Assembly (NCBI GenBank): GCA_963921195.1
Contig: OY992538.1
Span: 57,402,852-57,466,851 of the forward strand
Direction of reading: 5' to 3'
Length of the DNA stretch: 64,000 nucleotides
DNA from: Pegoplata infirma
Lineage: Eukaryota; Arthropoda; Insecta; Diptera; Anthomyiidae
Position 1 is the stretch's first letter; every line of letters begins with the position of its first letter. Below the pieces are notes generated by a model. That model was not told the DNA's origin and did not search any database. It saw only the letters and a list, made by a program, of their open reading frames with translations. Made by a program: the position numbers and the translations under genes. This document shows positions 45,699 through 58,043 of this stretch, one piece after another.

Positions 45699-45848
45699 CA
45701 ATTAAAATTCGAAGATTCTACTTGTAATTTAAAAACTCTCTTCGAACTACAAGTAAAATCTTCGAATTTCAATTGATCTTTAACACGGAAAATAAAATCG
45801 TCAAATTCAGATGAACAAACAGCAATTGTAAATCAACAAAACATAATA

Positions 45849-46349
45849 CAGTTGAACCCGGTTATAACGAACTCCGAGGGACCAGTAAAAATAGTGCGTT
45901 ATAAGCGAAGTTCGCTATAAGCGGGGAATATTTTATATCAACCCAGTTACATTTCCAAGAAAAAAAAGACCAATTTCATTTTATTTGACGTTTTTTGAAG
46001 TAAACTATTTATTGAGAAGAAAACATTAAAAATATAAAAATTTTATCAAAATAATAATATTAACCAAAAATTTCTAACCTTTTTGCAAGTTTGGTAAACA
46101 TAATTGCCGCAAATTTCAAAATATTTATGGGAGTTCGTTATAAAAAGGGAAATATTCATGAAATTGTGTTTGTGCGACCATAATAAGTAGTTCGCTTTAA
46201 CCGAGGATACACTATACACGCTATACACGAGTTCGTTATAAAAGAAGTATTTTGTGTGAAAATTGTTGCCAAAATGTCGGGACTTCAGAATTAGTTTGTT
46301 ATAACCGAGAATTCGTTATAACCGAGTTCGTTATAACCGAGTTTGACTG
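45849..46349. mobile_element. pogo/Tigger-like MITE, copy 3
   Basis: CAGTTGAACCCGGTTATAAC and GAGTTTGACTG between TA dinucleotides. Ladders of TTATAACGAA-type words at each end match copies 1 and 2. Open frames here translate the repeats (FVITEFVITEF) and are not genes. Confidence 0.8.
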
Positions 46350-46543
46350 TATCAACCAAACATTTTGTAAAAACGGCCGCCTGTTAGTCCATAATACAAA
46401 ACTTCGATTTTGTTTTCAACAAACTCAGCCAAGTAATTTTATTTCAAAATTATTTTATCATGTCAACAAATAGTTTTTGTGTTTGTTGAATTTCTTTGTT
46501 GAAAAAAAATAAGATTTTGTACGTTTGTCAATAGAAATAATAA

Positions 46544-47836
46544 CACTGTGCTACAGTGAAAAAATACTTCTGATGTGACATAGTATAGGTTGTTGGTCTT
46601 GTCGAGTAGATCACAAAAATTCCCATTAAACATGCCAGGCACCCTCAAATTTTAGAATTATTGTCAAAAAACGTTTTTTGAAACTTTTCTCACTAAACTT
46701 TGTGAAATTCAGAAAATTTTCAACTGATTTTAAAATTTTAAACTGTTTTGGATAGAAAAAGGATAGGGCTTTACATGTGTATGAATTGGTCAATACTTAA
46801 AAGAAGGATATCTATTGATTTTTTCTATAAAATCAATTTTTTTTGTTATTTTTTGAAAAATTTTCGAGTTTATCGATTTTTTCTGCTATAGTTTGTTTAT
46901 CAACCTATATATTTATTAGCGATTTTTGAAAGATAATTTAATTCTAAATACGATAAGCTTTATCCTGGAAAAATCAGATAATAATTGACAGAGTTGTGAT
47001 AATTTTTCTAAAAAAGAAAATTAAGATTTTGCAGAAAATCGCCGTTCAGATAACCCAGGCAAAAAAATAAATTTTTCATAAATGGTCATGCACAATATTT
47101 TTAAAGGTTTTTGTTGCGCTGAATCCGAATCTGGCCTTTAAATTGCTCTATTTCGTCAGGTTTATGAGATATTTAAAATAAATTGATATATCAAAAACTT
47201 AATAAGATAGCGCAATTTCACGGTCAAATTCGAATTCAGGAGGTCAAAAACCTTTAAAATATTGTTACGCGACCTCTCAGTATGTTCGTTTATTTTTTTA
47301 TTTTTTTTGGCCTGTGTTATCCGCACGGCAATTTCATACAAAATCATAATTTTCTTTTTTAGAAAAATTATCACAACTTTGTCAATTGTTATCCGATTTT
47401 TTTCGCATAAAGCTCATCGTATTCGCAATTAAATTTTCTTTAGGAATGCGTTTACTTATTTAAATGTTGTTGAACAAACTGTAGCAAAAAAAATCTATAA
47501 ACTCAAAAAATTTTCAAAAAATAACAAAAAATTTGATATTGTTGAAAAAAACAATGCAAGTCTTTCTTATATGTATAGACATATTCACACACATGAAAAG
47601 CCATATCCTTCTTCTATCCAAAACAGTTGAAAAATTTAAAATCGGTTGAAAAATGTTTAAGTTACACGTGGTTTAGTGGGAAAAGTCCCAAAAAATCGTT
47701 TTTTGACTATAACTTAAAAATTTGAAAATGTCTGGCAAGTTTGATGGGCATTTTTGTGATCTTTTCGACGAGACCTTCAACCTTAACTACCTCATTTAAA
47801 AGTATATTCGATTTTGTGTTTTTTTGTAGCACAGTG
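46544..47836. mobile_element. Foldback FB-G, TIR CACTGTGCTAC, 3-bp TSD
   Basis: CACTGTGCTACAG and GTAGCACAGTG between TAA trinucleotides (46541-46543, 47837-47839). Arms mirror through GATCACAAAAAT, ATCCAAAACAG and ACAACTTTGTCAAT. The axis is near 47190. Its outer 127 bp recur alone at 16208-16334. The terminus class is the same as FB-E. Confidence 0.85.
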
Positions 47837-48002
47837 TAATTAAAGAGAACAAATACAATCTCATTTATCAATTATTTTTCAACAATCAAAATTTACAAAG
47901 GTTTGTTGATAATACAAATTTCCGTATAGGAGCACTTACAGTGAAAAAATTAATTGTATTCACAAATATGGGGGTCAATAGAACAATTCGTTTTTTTCTG
48001 TG

Positions 48003-48827
48003 AACGAATAAAATTTGTAAATGCTGCAGTTTCTCAATGAATGTTACCTAGTGTAATTCAAAGCTTTCATTTGTTTTTACTCTAATAAAATTAATGCCTT
48101 ATTCAATTAAATTCCTAAAAGGGTGGCATCTCTATTTATTGACCATAATTACTATTTTTCTTTATTTAATTAATGTTATTGCTTTTTTATTTAACTTTTT
48201 TTCTACTTGTTTATTAATAATGCCAGTCACAGTTAATAATACATAATAAATGTACGTTTTAGAATGTTCCGTCTCCAGTGGAAAAAAATACGAACAGAAG
48301 ACATAATAATCCCTGATGCCTGTCATGGGAGACATAATGAAAGTAGTAGGAATTTTGGTTATTATTTTATATAGTATTTTTTTGTTAAATGCCTGAATAG
48401 ACATGGTTATGAATATTTAAATACTTTTACAAAATATTATTTGAAAAGAACAATTAAACAATTGAGATTTTTTTTTTTTTAAATATAAACAAAAAGTTAA
48501 TTATATGCAAAGAATTTTTGTTGAAAAGATAGCAAACAGCTTGAATATAAATTTTGAAAAGAAATTTTTTTTTAAATGGAAATTTTGAAAATGGGGTTTG
48601 AAATGATATAAATTAATTTTTACTGTCCAATTTGGACGTTTGGTACATTTTTGAAAAACTACAATCGTGGTCGAAATTAAAATTTAATTTTGAAACTCAA
48701 AATTCTAATTGAAATTCAAAAATTTCAATTAAAATTCAAAAAATTTATATTAAACTCGACAAAAACCAGCACATTTTTTTTTTTAATTCAAATTTAATAC
48801 TGAATTTTCGCACTTTAAATAAAACCT
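48003..48827. other. AT-rich DNA, possibly host; minisatellite near its end
   Basis: 48003-48550 shows no repeat. The patch at 48240-48350 is less AT-rich (CCGTCTCCAGTGG, CCTGTCATGGGAGAC) but has no credible exon. 48680-48760 holds AATTGAAATTCAAA-type minisatellite units. Confidence 0.35.
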
Positions 48828-49234
48828 AAATGAAATAATTGAGTTATAGGTCTATTGTTTTAAATAATTTTTATTTAATTTCTCCGATATTTTGAAATTC
48901 ATCGAATTTCATCATCAGGGACACTTGTAATAATTACACACTTTAAGCTTTATAAGCAAATCCATGAGAAATATAACTGACGGATCACCGATTTTGTTTA
49001 TTTTTGGTAATTTGATAAAGCTTCGTATATTGTTAAAACACATATTTTTTTTTGATCAAAACTTGGAAGATATGGGCGTTTAAAAAAGCGCTTTTTTGAC
49101 AATATTGACTTTTAGACAGTTTTTTTTTTAATTTTTGTGCTCGAAAACCGTAAGTCGTACGAAAAAACTTGTAAAAACAATATTTTATATAAAATTATGA
49201 AGATTTAAAATTTAGAAACAATTTTTCCGAAACA

Positions 49235-49570
49235 CGTGTCGATTAAGTCTTGCAAAAATGACCAACATAAATAAATTTAAAACAAAAAATAATTTTCTTG
49301 AAAATTATGCTATGAGAATATCATGGTTTTAATTAGTAAAGAAAATAATGACCTCGAGCCAGAATAAACATCCTCAAAATATAATATTTTAAAGGCCGAA
49401 TAAAACAATTTTTATTTTTAATAAAAATTAATCAGAACTTTTTGTTCAAAGTATTTAAATAATTTTGTAAATATTTTAGGTAAAAATGTACTTTTTTTAA
49501 CTATTTGTAATCATAGTCTGTAAGGAATGTATATTTCCATTGACTGAATAAATGAAATGAAATTTCAACA
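49235..49570 (+). mobile_element. Foreign block with LINE-like 3' tail
   Basis: Absent from the homologous arm at about 40850. It ends GACTGAATAAATGAAATGAA, resembling AATAAA-plus-GAAAT tails of insect non-LTR elements. A 30-bp stretch (GAATATCATGGTTTT..AGTAAAGAAAATA) also occurs at 61717. No coding sequence. Confidence 0.4.
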
Positions 49571-50353
49571 AAAAGTCTTGAAAACCATATTTGAATGTCC
49601 TGTTTTCCTGGGAAGGGCACCATGGATTTCCAAAATCAAAATTTTGTATTAAAGTTTAGAATGTACTTTTAATGTAAAATTTTCAGAGAGGTGTTTTTTC
49701 GTATTGTAGAGCAGTTTATTTTTAAAGTTTGTTAGATCGCCAAATATTTGATTTTTTAAAAATTTTGGCAAAAAATCAAAAATTTAGCTATATCACCAAC
49801 TTTAAAAATTAATTGCTCGACAACACAAAAAAACGCCACCCTGAAATTTTAACAGCGTTAAAAGGACATTCTAAACTTCAATAAAAAAGTTTGGTTTAGA
49901 AAATCCATGGTGTCCTTAATAGGATAAAATCACATTCCAATATTGTTTTAAAAAATTTTTGTTAATTTTTTTTGAAATTTTTTATTGTTTCTTATTTTAA
50001 AATCTCTATAATTTTATAAACAATATTGTCACCGAAAGTTTTTTCGTACAACTAACGGTATTTGAGTAAAAAAGCACAAAAACACTGAGCCAACTATTTG
50101 ATTTTTTGCCAAAATTTTGAAAAAAATTAAAATTTGGCTCTCTAACAAACTTTGAAAATTTATTGCTCAACAATATGAAAAAACACCTCTCTGAAATGTT
50201 AACAGCATTAAAAGGGCATTCTAAGCTTTAAAACAAAATTTAGCTTTTGGAAATCCATGGTGCCCTTCCCAGGGAAAAAGGATATTCCAATTTGCTTTTT
50301 AAAATTTTTTGTTGAAATTTTTGAAATATATTTTTTTTTTTAAATTTTAAATA

Positions 50354-53351
50354 TGGGGGTTTTCGTGTCAACTGACACAACTTTTGAAACCGATGTCTTC
50401 CGATCGGGATGAAATTTGCACCAAGGTTAGTCCTATTGGATAGTAGTTTCAGCGAGATCGGTCAAGGACTCTCTGAGTTAGAGGGGTCGAAATTTGACAT
50501 TTTGGCCAAAGAGGTGTTTATTCTCATCCATGTAACTTCTTACCTATTGTTTTTAGCAAAATGTGTCCCAAAGAGTTTAGATAGCTATTTCTTCAGTCTT
50601 TCGAAAAAAAATTATAAAAAAAATAAAAAAAAAATTTTTGATTTTTTTTCTTAAAAATCTAAAACTTTTTTGACTTTTTCCTCAAATTGGGCCCTTTTTT
50701 TTTTTTTTTTTTTTGATTCAAAAGAAAGCTTAGGTCTTTTCCTTTAAGAGCTATGGGGTCGCTTAGTGGGATGCGAGTGGGATATCTATGAAAAAATTAT
50801 TTTTTTAACTTTGGAACACAAAAAACGGTTCTTCAATTTGCACTATTAGGCGTGGGATAGCTAACCAGTTTTCGATTTCGATCCGCGATACCCTCTAATT
50901 TTTATAGGTTCGGAAGAGAAAGCACGAGCCAAAAAATGAGGGCGGTGAGGTGGGGCCATATGGCCCCTCATCGGGGTCAAAGTTGGGCGTAACGAGGTAA
51001 AATCCTCAAAAAGCCCCAAAACTGCCCTAGAAACGCCCCTGGAGGGGTGCAATGTGAGACGAACCTCCAATAATTTTCTGCCCCCAACATTTTTCTTGAA
51101 CATACCTTACCCCTATTTCCACTTCCTATGGGGGCTCCCATACAAAACATTTTTAAAAAATTTGATCCTACCATTCTAACTTACCCTAAAGTGCCCCAAG
51201 TGGAGCCACATGTATGACCGACCCCCATTATTTTATTAATTCCAACATTTTTTGCGAACACAGCTTCAATGTATCTTTAACCCTTAAGGTGGTCCCCATA
51301 CATTTCTTTTATTTTTTATAAATTTGTTTTATTAAACCAGCTCCTACCGCCCCTACCGTGCCTCCTAGAGAGGCAAAAATTATGACCAACCCCCATTATT
51401 TTTTAGTTACCAACATTTTGTCCGAACATAATAACACCCTATCTCCACTCCTTAAGGGGCTCCCATATGTTATAAAAACATGTATTTTTAAAAACTAATA
51501 AAAAAATAAAAAAAATGTATGGGGACCCCCTTAAGAGTTGAAAATAAAGGGTAGGTATATTCTGAGAAAATGTTGGAGATAAAAAAATATTGGGGGTCGG
51601 TCATATATTTTACTTCTCTAGGGGCACCCTATGGACAGTTAGAGCGGTAGGAGCAAATTTTATAAAAATGTCATTTTGTATGGGAGCCCCCTTAGGAAGT
51701 GGAAATAGAGGTTATGTATATTCAAGAAAAATGTTGGGGGCAGAAAATTAATAGAGGTCGGTCTCACATTGCACCCCTCCGTGGGCAGTTCTAGGGCAGT
51801 TGTGGGGCTTTTTGAGGATTGTAACCTCTTTACGCCCAATTTTGAACCCGATGAGGAGCCATATGGCCCAACCCCACCGGCCTCATTTTTTGGCTCGTGC
51901 TTTCTTTTTTGAACCTATAAAAATTAGAGGGTATCGCGGATCGACATCGAAAACTGGTTAGCTATCCCACGCCTAATAGTGCAAATTGAAGAACCGTTTT
52001 TTGTGTTCCAAAGTTAAAAAAATAATTTTTTCATAGATATCCCACTCGCATCCCACTAAGCGACTCCATAGCTCTTAAAGGAAAATACCTAAGCTTTCTT
52101 TTGAATCAAAAAAAAAAAAAAAAAGGGCCCAATTTGAGGAAAAAGTCAAAAAAGTTTTAGATTTTTAAGAAAAAAAAAATCAAAATTTTTTTTTTTTTTT
52201 TTTTTATAATTTTTTTTCGAAAGACTGAAGAAATAGCTATCTAAACTCTTTGGGACACATTTTGCTAAAAACAATAGGTAAGAAGTTACATGGATGAGAA
52301 TAAACACCTCTTTGGCCAAAATGTCAAATTTCGACCCCCTCTAACTCAGAGTCCTTGACCGATCTCGCTGAAAAATTGTGACTGAACTACTATCCAATAG
52401 GACTAACCTTGGTGCAAATTTCATCCCGATCGGAAGACATCGGTTTCAAAAGTTGTGTCAGTTGTAGGGTGTTCAATTAATCGGGTTTTTTAATTGTTCG
52501 ATTAAACGATTAATCGATATTTGCCATTTTTAAATTATTCGATTAAACGAAAAAAATTTTGAAATTGTTCGATTAATCGAATAATTACAAATTCAGAAAT
52601 TATCTAAATTACAAGATTTTTTTCGACAATTTTAGAAAAAATTGGTACTTGAGTAAATAAACAACATTAATTACAAGTATTTAAACATTTTATTAACAAC
52701 AAAAAAACAAAACTAAAATCATTTCAACATGTATCAAAATTTAAGTTTTCTGCTAAGTTGTTTGAGATAATTAAAAAAAAATCATTTTAGAGATTTATGT
52801 AGAATTCAAAAACAATTTTTTGATAAATTTATTGGATTACCGATATCACAAAAAAATATATTTATTATCTGACTACATTTGGGAAATTTTAAATTTTAAA
52901 TTTTATTTATTTTTTTAAATTAGTCTGTTTTTGCCGAAAACTCGAAACTTTGACCGATTTTAACTGTATGACCGTTTACCGCTTTGGCCCAAAATTTTAT
53001 CAGGTACTTATTTATTTCGTTTAACAAATCCAAGCTTCAGGAGCAGCGAAAATCAGAAAACAAATTTAAAATAACGACCACTCAAGTAAACATGGCTGTG
53101 TTTTTTTAATTCCAACGGTAACATACTTTTGGTTTGTTTATTGGACTTAAAATTTTTAAAAAATTATACATATTTCCAGAAAAAACATATATTATTATTA
53201 TTCGATTAATCGGCATAAATTCTTCGATTAATCCTTTAATCAAAATTAACAATTTTAAATTAATCGAACAATTATTCGTCTAAAATTTTTCGATTAATCG
53301 AACAAGAATTAATCGACTGAACACCCTAGTCAGTTGACACGAAAACCCCCA
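50354..53351. mobile_element. Foldback FB-B, TIR TGGGGGTTTTCGTGTCAACT
   Basis: TGGGGGTTTTCGTGTCAACT and its complement define the ends. Each end contains the hairpin GTGTCAACTGACAC. Arms of about 1.06 kb are very similar (CGATGTCTTCCGATCGGGATG, CCATATGGCCCCTCATCGG), with the axis near 51490. The inner third (about 51020-51780) is homologous to the FB-A core. Net length is about 2.13 kb without the insertion. Frames of 65-81 residues are arm sequence. Confidence 0.85.
52465..53328. mobile_element. hAT-like MITE, TIR TAGGGTGTTCA, 864 bp
   Basis: Perfect 8-bp TSD GTCAGTTG (52457-52464, 53329-53336). TIRs are TAGGGTGTTCAATTAATCG and CGACTGAACACCCTA. ATTAATCGA/TCGATTAAT words fill the subterminal zones. 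It disrupts the FB-B terminal hairpin. Confidence 0.9.
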
Positions 53352-53715
53352 GATTCATTATTTTATCTACAATATTGTTTTTATAAGTTTTTTTTTCGAA
53401 TTCGTACGAGTAAAAATGTCAAACAACTATCTAAGAGTCAATATTGTCAAAAAAGCGCTTTTTAAACGTCCATATCTCCAAAGTATTGATAAAAAAATAT
53501 GGTTTTTAATAATTTACAAAGCTCTCTCAAATAACCAAAAATAAACAAAATCGGTGATCCGTCAGTTAAATTTTCCATGGATTTGCTCATATGTGTTTTA
53601 ACATCGTCGTCTGGTATTGTACTGAATTTCGATAAATTTCGAAATATCGGTAAAATAAAATAAAAATTATTTAAAAGAACAGACCTCGAGCTCAATTATT
53701 TCATTTACATTACTA

Positions 53716-56514
53716 CACTCAAAAAAAAAAGTTTGTAAAATTACAAGTAAAAGGTCTTGTAATTCTATTTTACTAATATTTTTGTCTTTTTACAAAAATT
53801 GTTGTATATTTAATAAAACGAAAACTACAGTTTGCTTTGTAATTTTACTATTATATGTTGGTAAATTTATTTTACAAATTTTTTAGGTAAATTTACAAAA
53901 AAGTAAATTACTTTACAAAGTAAAAAAATATTACAAGGTGTTTTGTTTTTTTACACAAGAAAACTGTTATTGTACAACAAAATTTTACTTGATGTTATTT
54001 AGTCTTTCTACCAAAAAATGTGTTATTACAAACATTTTTTTTAAGATCGTTTACAAGGTTTTCAGTTTGAAAAGTACAAAATTCCAATGTAATTTTACAA
54101 AACTTATTTTATTACTAGAATTAATGTTGTTTTACAAAAAAAAAATTAATTATTCAACAATAGGACACGGAAAATTTTTCTAACCCGGCTAAAAATGAAT
54201 TGTATATGAGCATATATGAACACATCTGACCATACTTCATTAATTCGGAAACATATATGATCATATTTTAACATGTATTGAAATTGGCGCTTATTCAATA
54301 TATGACCATATATGGAAGAACATATGATAATATGCAATCATATATTGGTCCATCCTTAACATAAATTATCATATATAATCGTACATGAGTTTGAACACTT
54401 TATTTTTAGCCGGGTAAGTTCAATTTTTTTTGCGTTTGCGAGTAAAAATTTAGTTAAAAATAATTTTTTATAAATAAAAAATTTCATGAAAAAAAATTTT
54501 GGAAATTTTTTAAGTTCCAGACACAAACATTTTTCAACTAATTGTAAGCTTTAGCAAAAAATTGAATTTTTACACCATTTTTTGGTAATTTGCGTTAAGT
54601 AAAATACCACAATTTTTATGTGTTTCTACTATATAATTGTTTAAGTTTTTTTTATTTTTGTATTTTTACCATTTTTTTGGTAATTTTACCACATTTTTAT
54701 ACCCTCCACTTAGTGATAGAGGGTATATATAAGTTTGTCATTCCGTGTGTAACTCATCGAAATATCGGTCTGGGTATATATATAAAGTATATATATTCAT
54801 GATGCCCGATCGATTTTAAGACATTCTAGCGATGTCCGTCTGTCCGTCTGTCTATCTGTCTGTCTGTCTGTCTGTGGAAAATGCTCTCGCGGACAAAATA
54901 TTGCACAGAGATGACTGAAACTTAACATATATATTGGAAGTTCTCCCGAGAAGTTTTGTATTGCATTTGAGCGATATCGGTTAAGCGGTTCAAAAGTTAT
55001 GAACGAAAATGTAAGCACACCTCAAAAATTTCAGTACATTCAACATAACCTAAAAATACAAAATGCTTTAATTCGGCTTCTGGTTGACATATGTCAACAT
55101 AATTGAACACCAAATGGTACGAACATATTTTTTGACAAAAAAAGAAAAAAATCGCGGATTTTTTTTTACCAAAATTTTTTTTCGCGGAAATTTTTTTTCA
55201 AATTTTTTTTTTTTTTCAAAAGTAATTTCATTTTAAATAAAGTTGTTTGCAATAATCTTTTTGAAATTGTGGAGGGTATCGCTACATTCGGCAAGGCCGA
55301 ATTTAACTTTTTTACTTGTTTTTTTTTAAATTTGGCACCTAAAATGTCAATAAAAAGTTGCCAATTATGAAAAATTAAGTTTTTCTTATTTTAACAGGTA
55401 CTTAAACATCCAATCTACAATATCCAAAAAAAAATTTTCGATTTTTTAAAAATACTAGTGAAAAGAATTAAAAATTAAAAAAAAAATGCTATTTTTTGAC
55501 TAATTTTTCCTGAAAATATAAGAAATTTCTTATGTAGCCTCCTTCGCAATTCTCATATGTTCTACTTAAGAAAAACGAAATTTCGAAAAAAATAAAAAAG
55601 TGCAGTGTTATACATTAAAAAGTTCGTTAAAAGTGTTCAAGTGAAAAAAAATCATTTCAGGTTGTTGAAGTGCTACTCCAGCTGCCGAAGTAGGAAAAAT
55701 AAGATGCACCAATGGAAAAAACCTTTAAATTTACAAAACAAATATGTAAATCAACCAAATTTTTTGTAAATTTACAAAACAAATATGAAAATTTAAAAAA
55801 ACAAAATTGTATACTTACGAACAAAGTTGTAATTTTACAAAAATGAAGTAGAAAATACAAGAAAAATATTGTAAATTTACAAATTATTTGGTTAAACTAC
55901 TGTTTTTACGGGAAAAATATAAGAAAAAAGTGTATATATACAATAAAAATTGTAAATTTACCACTTTTGATTGTAAATGTACAAATATTTTTGCCATAAA
56001 AACAGTAGTTTAACCAATCAATGTGTAAATTTACAATTTTATTTTTTGAGTTTCTACTTTATTTTGTAAATTTACAACTTTTTTTGTAAGTTTACAATTT
56101 GTTTTGTAAATTTAAATATTTTTTTTTTGCAAATTTACAATTTTTATTGTAAATATACGAGTTTTTTTAATATTTTTTTGCGGTAAAAACAGTAGTTTAA
56201 CCAAATAATTTGTTAATCTACAATTTATTTTTTTCATTTTCTACCTTTTCGTTGTAAAATAACAACCTTTTTCTGTAAGTTTACAATTTTGATTTGTAAA
56301 TTTACCAAATTTTTTGTAAATTTACAAAAAAAATGTTCACCTCGAAGTTATTATTTTACAAAAAAAATTGTAAATTTACATTTTCTTTTGTTAAATCAAT
56401 TTACAAATTATTCCCGTAACATTACGGGGATTCTTGCTAGTACATATTTTACAAAACCTGCCCCGTAAAATCACGGGGATTTTATGTCATTTTACAAACT
56501 TTTTTTTTTGAGTG
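53716..56514. mobile_element. TA-flanked MITE built of TGTAAATTTACA words, with DINE inside
   Basis: CACTCAAAAAAAAAAG and TTTTTTTTTGAGTG between TA dinucleotides. Outside the DINE (54698-55318) and a patch of ATATGA words (54190-54400), most of the 2.2 kb is degenerate TTTGTAAATTTACAAA in both phases. The TIR matches the 20967 MITE. Confidence 0.7.
54698..55318 (+). mobile_element. DINE-1-like Helentron, complete, short
   Basis: TATACCCTCCACTTAGTGATAG, CATCGAAATATCGGTC, AAAGTATATATATTCATGAT, GTCCGTCTGTCCGTCTGTC, body with CGGTTAAGCGGTTCAAAAG, and 3' end TTCGGCAAGGCCGAA..TTACTTG. The 621-bp copy has an intact TATATATA core with no foldback. Same subgroup as 36729. Confidence 0.92.
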
Positions 56515-57390
56515 TATAAATACAACATTAAATTCAAATTAAATCTTTTTTATTCAAATGTCACCTTTGATACAGAATTTCAAATCAATCCTCAAATTTA
56601 CATTTCGGCAGAAATATCTTCTGAAATTTGAAGGTTCCATTAAAACTTCGAAAAGTCTTATTTGAATATGAGCATTCCAAATAAAGTTAGAAAATTCTAT
56701 TTAAAATTCAAAAATTTTTAAAAATTAAAACTTGAAAAAAAAAAAAATATTTAATTTTTAAATTGGGTTAAATGTATATTTCATATTTTTAATGAAACTT
56801 GAGAATGATATGTAGATGGGAATACCTTCATTATAAGTGTATATTAACATTTTGCACTATTGTTAAGTTTTTTTTTTTTTGTTTATTTATTTTTCAACTC
56901 ATGGACAATTACAATAAAAGAAAAAAAGGCATTGACACAAAAGCCTCAATTGGCAATGCAAAAGGTGCATTATTTCTATTTATTTTTTATTTATTTATTT
57001 GTGTAGCAAAGGTTAAAAAGATATTAGAAACTTATTAAGGTAAGAAAATACTATTTAAGTTTTTGTAAATGGAAATGGAAACTGAAACTGACAAAAAAAA
57101 AAAACTTAGAAACGACAAATCCCAGCAAACAAGTTAATTAAAACTTCTTAAAATTTAGTTAAAATTTCTTAGAATTTATTTTAAAATTTCAAAATGATGA
57201 AATCTCAAGACCCTATTAGACCTAAAATTCCAGTATCTCAAAAACTAAGCAAGGTAGAGCAAAACGGAAAAAATGGCGACCATTAAGGCATGCGCGGGTA
57301 CAAGGGGGGGGGGGGGGGGGGGGAAGGGGCATTCTCCCCCCAGATCAAATTTCAGAAGAAAGAAAAAAAAAGAGATAAAAAAAGAAAGAA
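56515..57390. other. AT-rich DNA with repeat fragments, no gene
   Basis: 56570-56720 carries AATTC..TTCCATT minisatellite units. At 57235-57270, AAAACTAAGCAAGGTAGAGC matches the FB-D arm at 11736. At 57121, CCCAGCAAACAAG resembles the CCCAGC MITE terminus. A 20-G run is at 57304-57323. Confidence 0.45.
57304..57323 (+). repeat. Poly-G tract, 20 bp
   Basis: Twenty G after GGGTACAA and before AAGGGGCATTCTCCCCCC. Comparable to the poly-C at 30541 and possibly another hAT-like terminus remnant. Length may be an artefact. Confidence 0.9.
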
Positions 57391-58043
57391 CAAGTGAGAG
57401 TGTTAAATTCGGCTGTGCCGAATCTTGTATACCCTCCAACGTTTAAAAAAAAAATAAAAAAAAATGGCAGGGGCGTTTTTTGGGGGGGGGGGGCTTGTCG
57501 GGGGTCCTTGAGGACAATTCTCTCTGGTCAAAAATGTTTACAAATTTAATTACTATGCTTTTTGTACAAAAGATATACAATTTCATCATTATATAAATTA
57601 TTTGCTAATATCCACGCCCACAAAAGGGGGCGGACCAAAAAAAGTCATTTTTTAAATCCCCTGGATCCAAGTCCAAGACTTTGAACTTTTTCAAGCTTAA
57701 AAATGTATAAAAAGTTACCTTTTTTCATGGGTTGGTTTACTTCGTCAAGGGGGAACTTTTTCCCCCCTGGTCCGATTTTGCCCATCTCCGAACTTAACCA
57801 GCCTATGAACATAAGACATATATGTGCCAAATTTCAGGAGTCTAGCACTTTTATTTTGGACTGTATCGTGTCTTCCACAGACGGACGGACGGACGGACAG
57901 ACGGACATCGCTAGAATGTCTTAGAATCGATCACTGATCAATAATATGTATATATACTTTATGGGGTCCTAGACCGATATTTCGATGCGTTACACACGGA
58001 ATGACAAAGTGAGTATACCCCCATACTGTAGTTGGAGGGTATA
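57391..58043 (-). mobile_element. DINE-1 subfamily B, complete (reverse)
   Basis: CAAGTGAGAGTG with hairpin TTCGGCTGTGCCGAA, body (CACGCCCACAAAAGGGGGCGG; GGGGGAACTTTTTCCCCCC), GACGGACGGACGGACGGACA, and 5' end GTAGTTGGAGGGTATA. Strongly similar to 31421-32923, which shares the ATACTGTAGTTGG/CCAACTACAGTAT 5' end. Confidence 0.92.

Larger units (their letters stand above)
45784..48002. mobile_element. CAC.GAAAA MITE carrying two further insertions
   Basis: The left end CACGGAAAATAAAATCGTC and the right end CGTTTTTTTCTGTG are TIRs. The interior has ACAAA/TTTGTTGA words. The pogo-like MITE (45849-46349) and FB-G (46544-47836) interrupt it, leaving about 0.42 kb. The right arm matches 26222-26350 in reverse. 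Confidence 0.65.
48828..53706. mobile_element. Foldback FB-C, 4.9 kb, multiply interrupted
   Basis: Outer ends AAATGAAATAATTGAG and CTCAATTATTTCATTT, then mirrored ATTTCTCCGATATTT, CCGTCAG/CTGACGG with ATCACCGATTTTGTTTATTTTTGG, and AAAAGCGCTTTTTTGAC. Family homologue of 40620-41840. The left arm has a foreign block of about 330 bp (49235-49570), and the right arm is split by FB-B, which is split by a hAT-like element. Confidence 0.8.

Noticed and set aside
50861..51103. GC-richer frames of 65-80 residues (HPSRGVSRAVLG..)
   Set aside because: They are inside the FB-B arm, and the mirrored arm at 51600-51900 is diverged by indels. No known domain.
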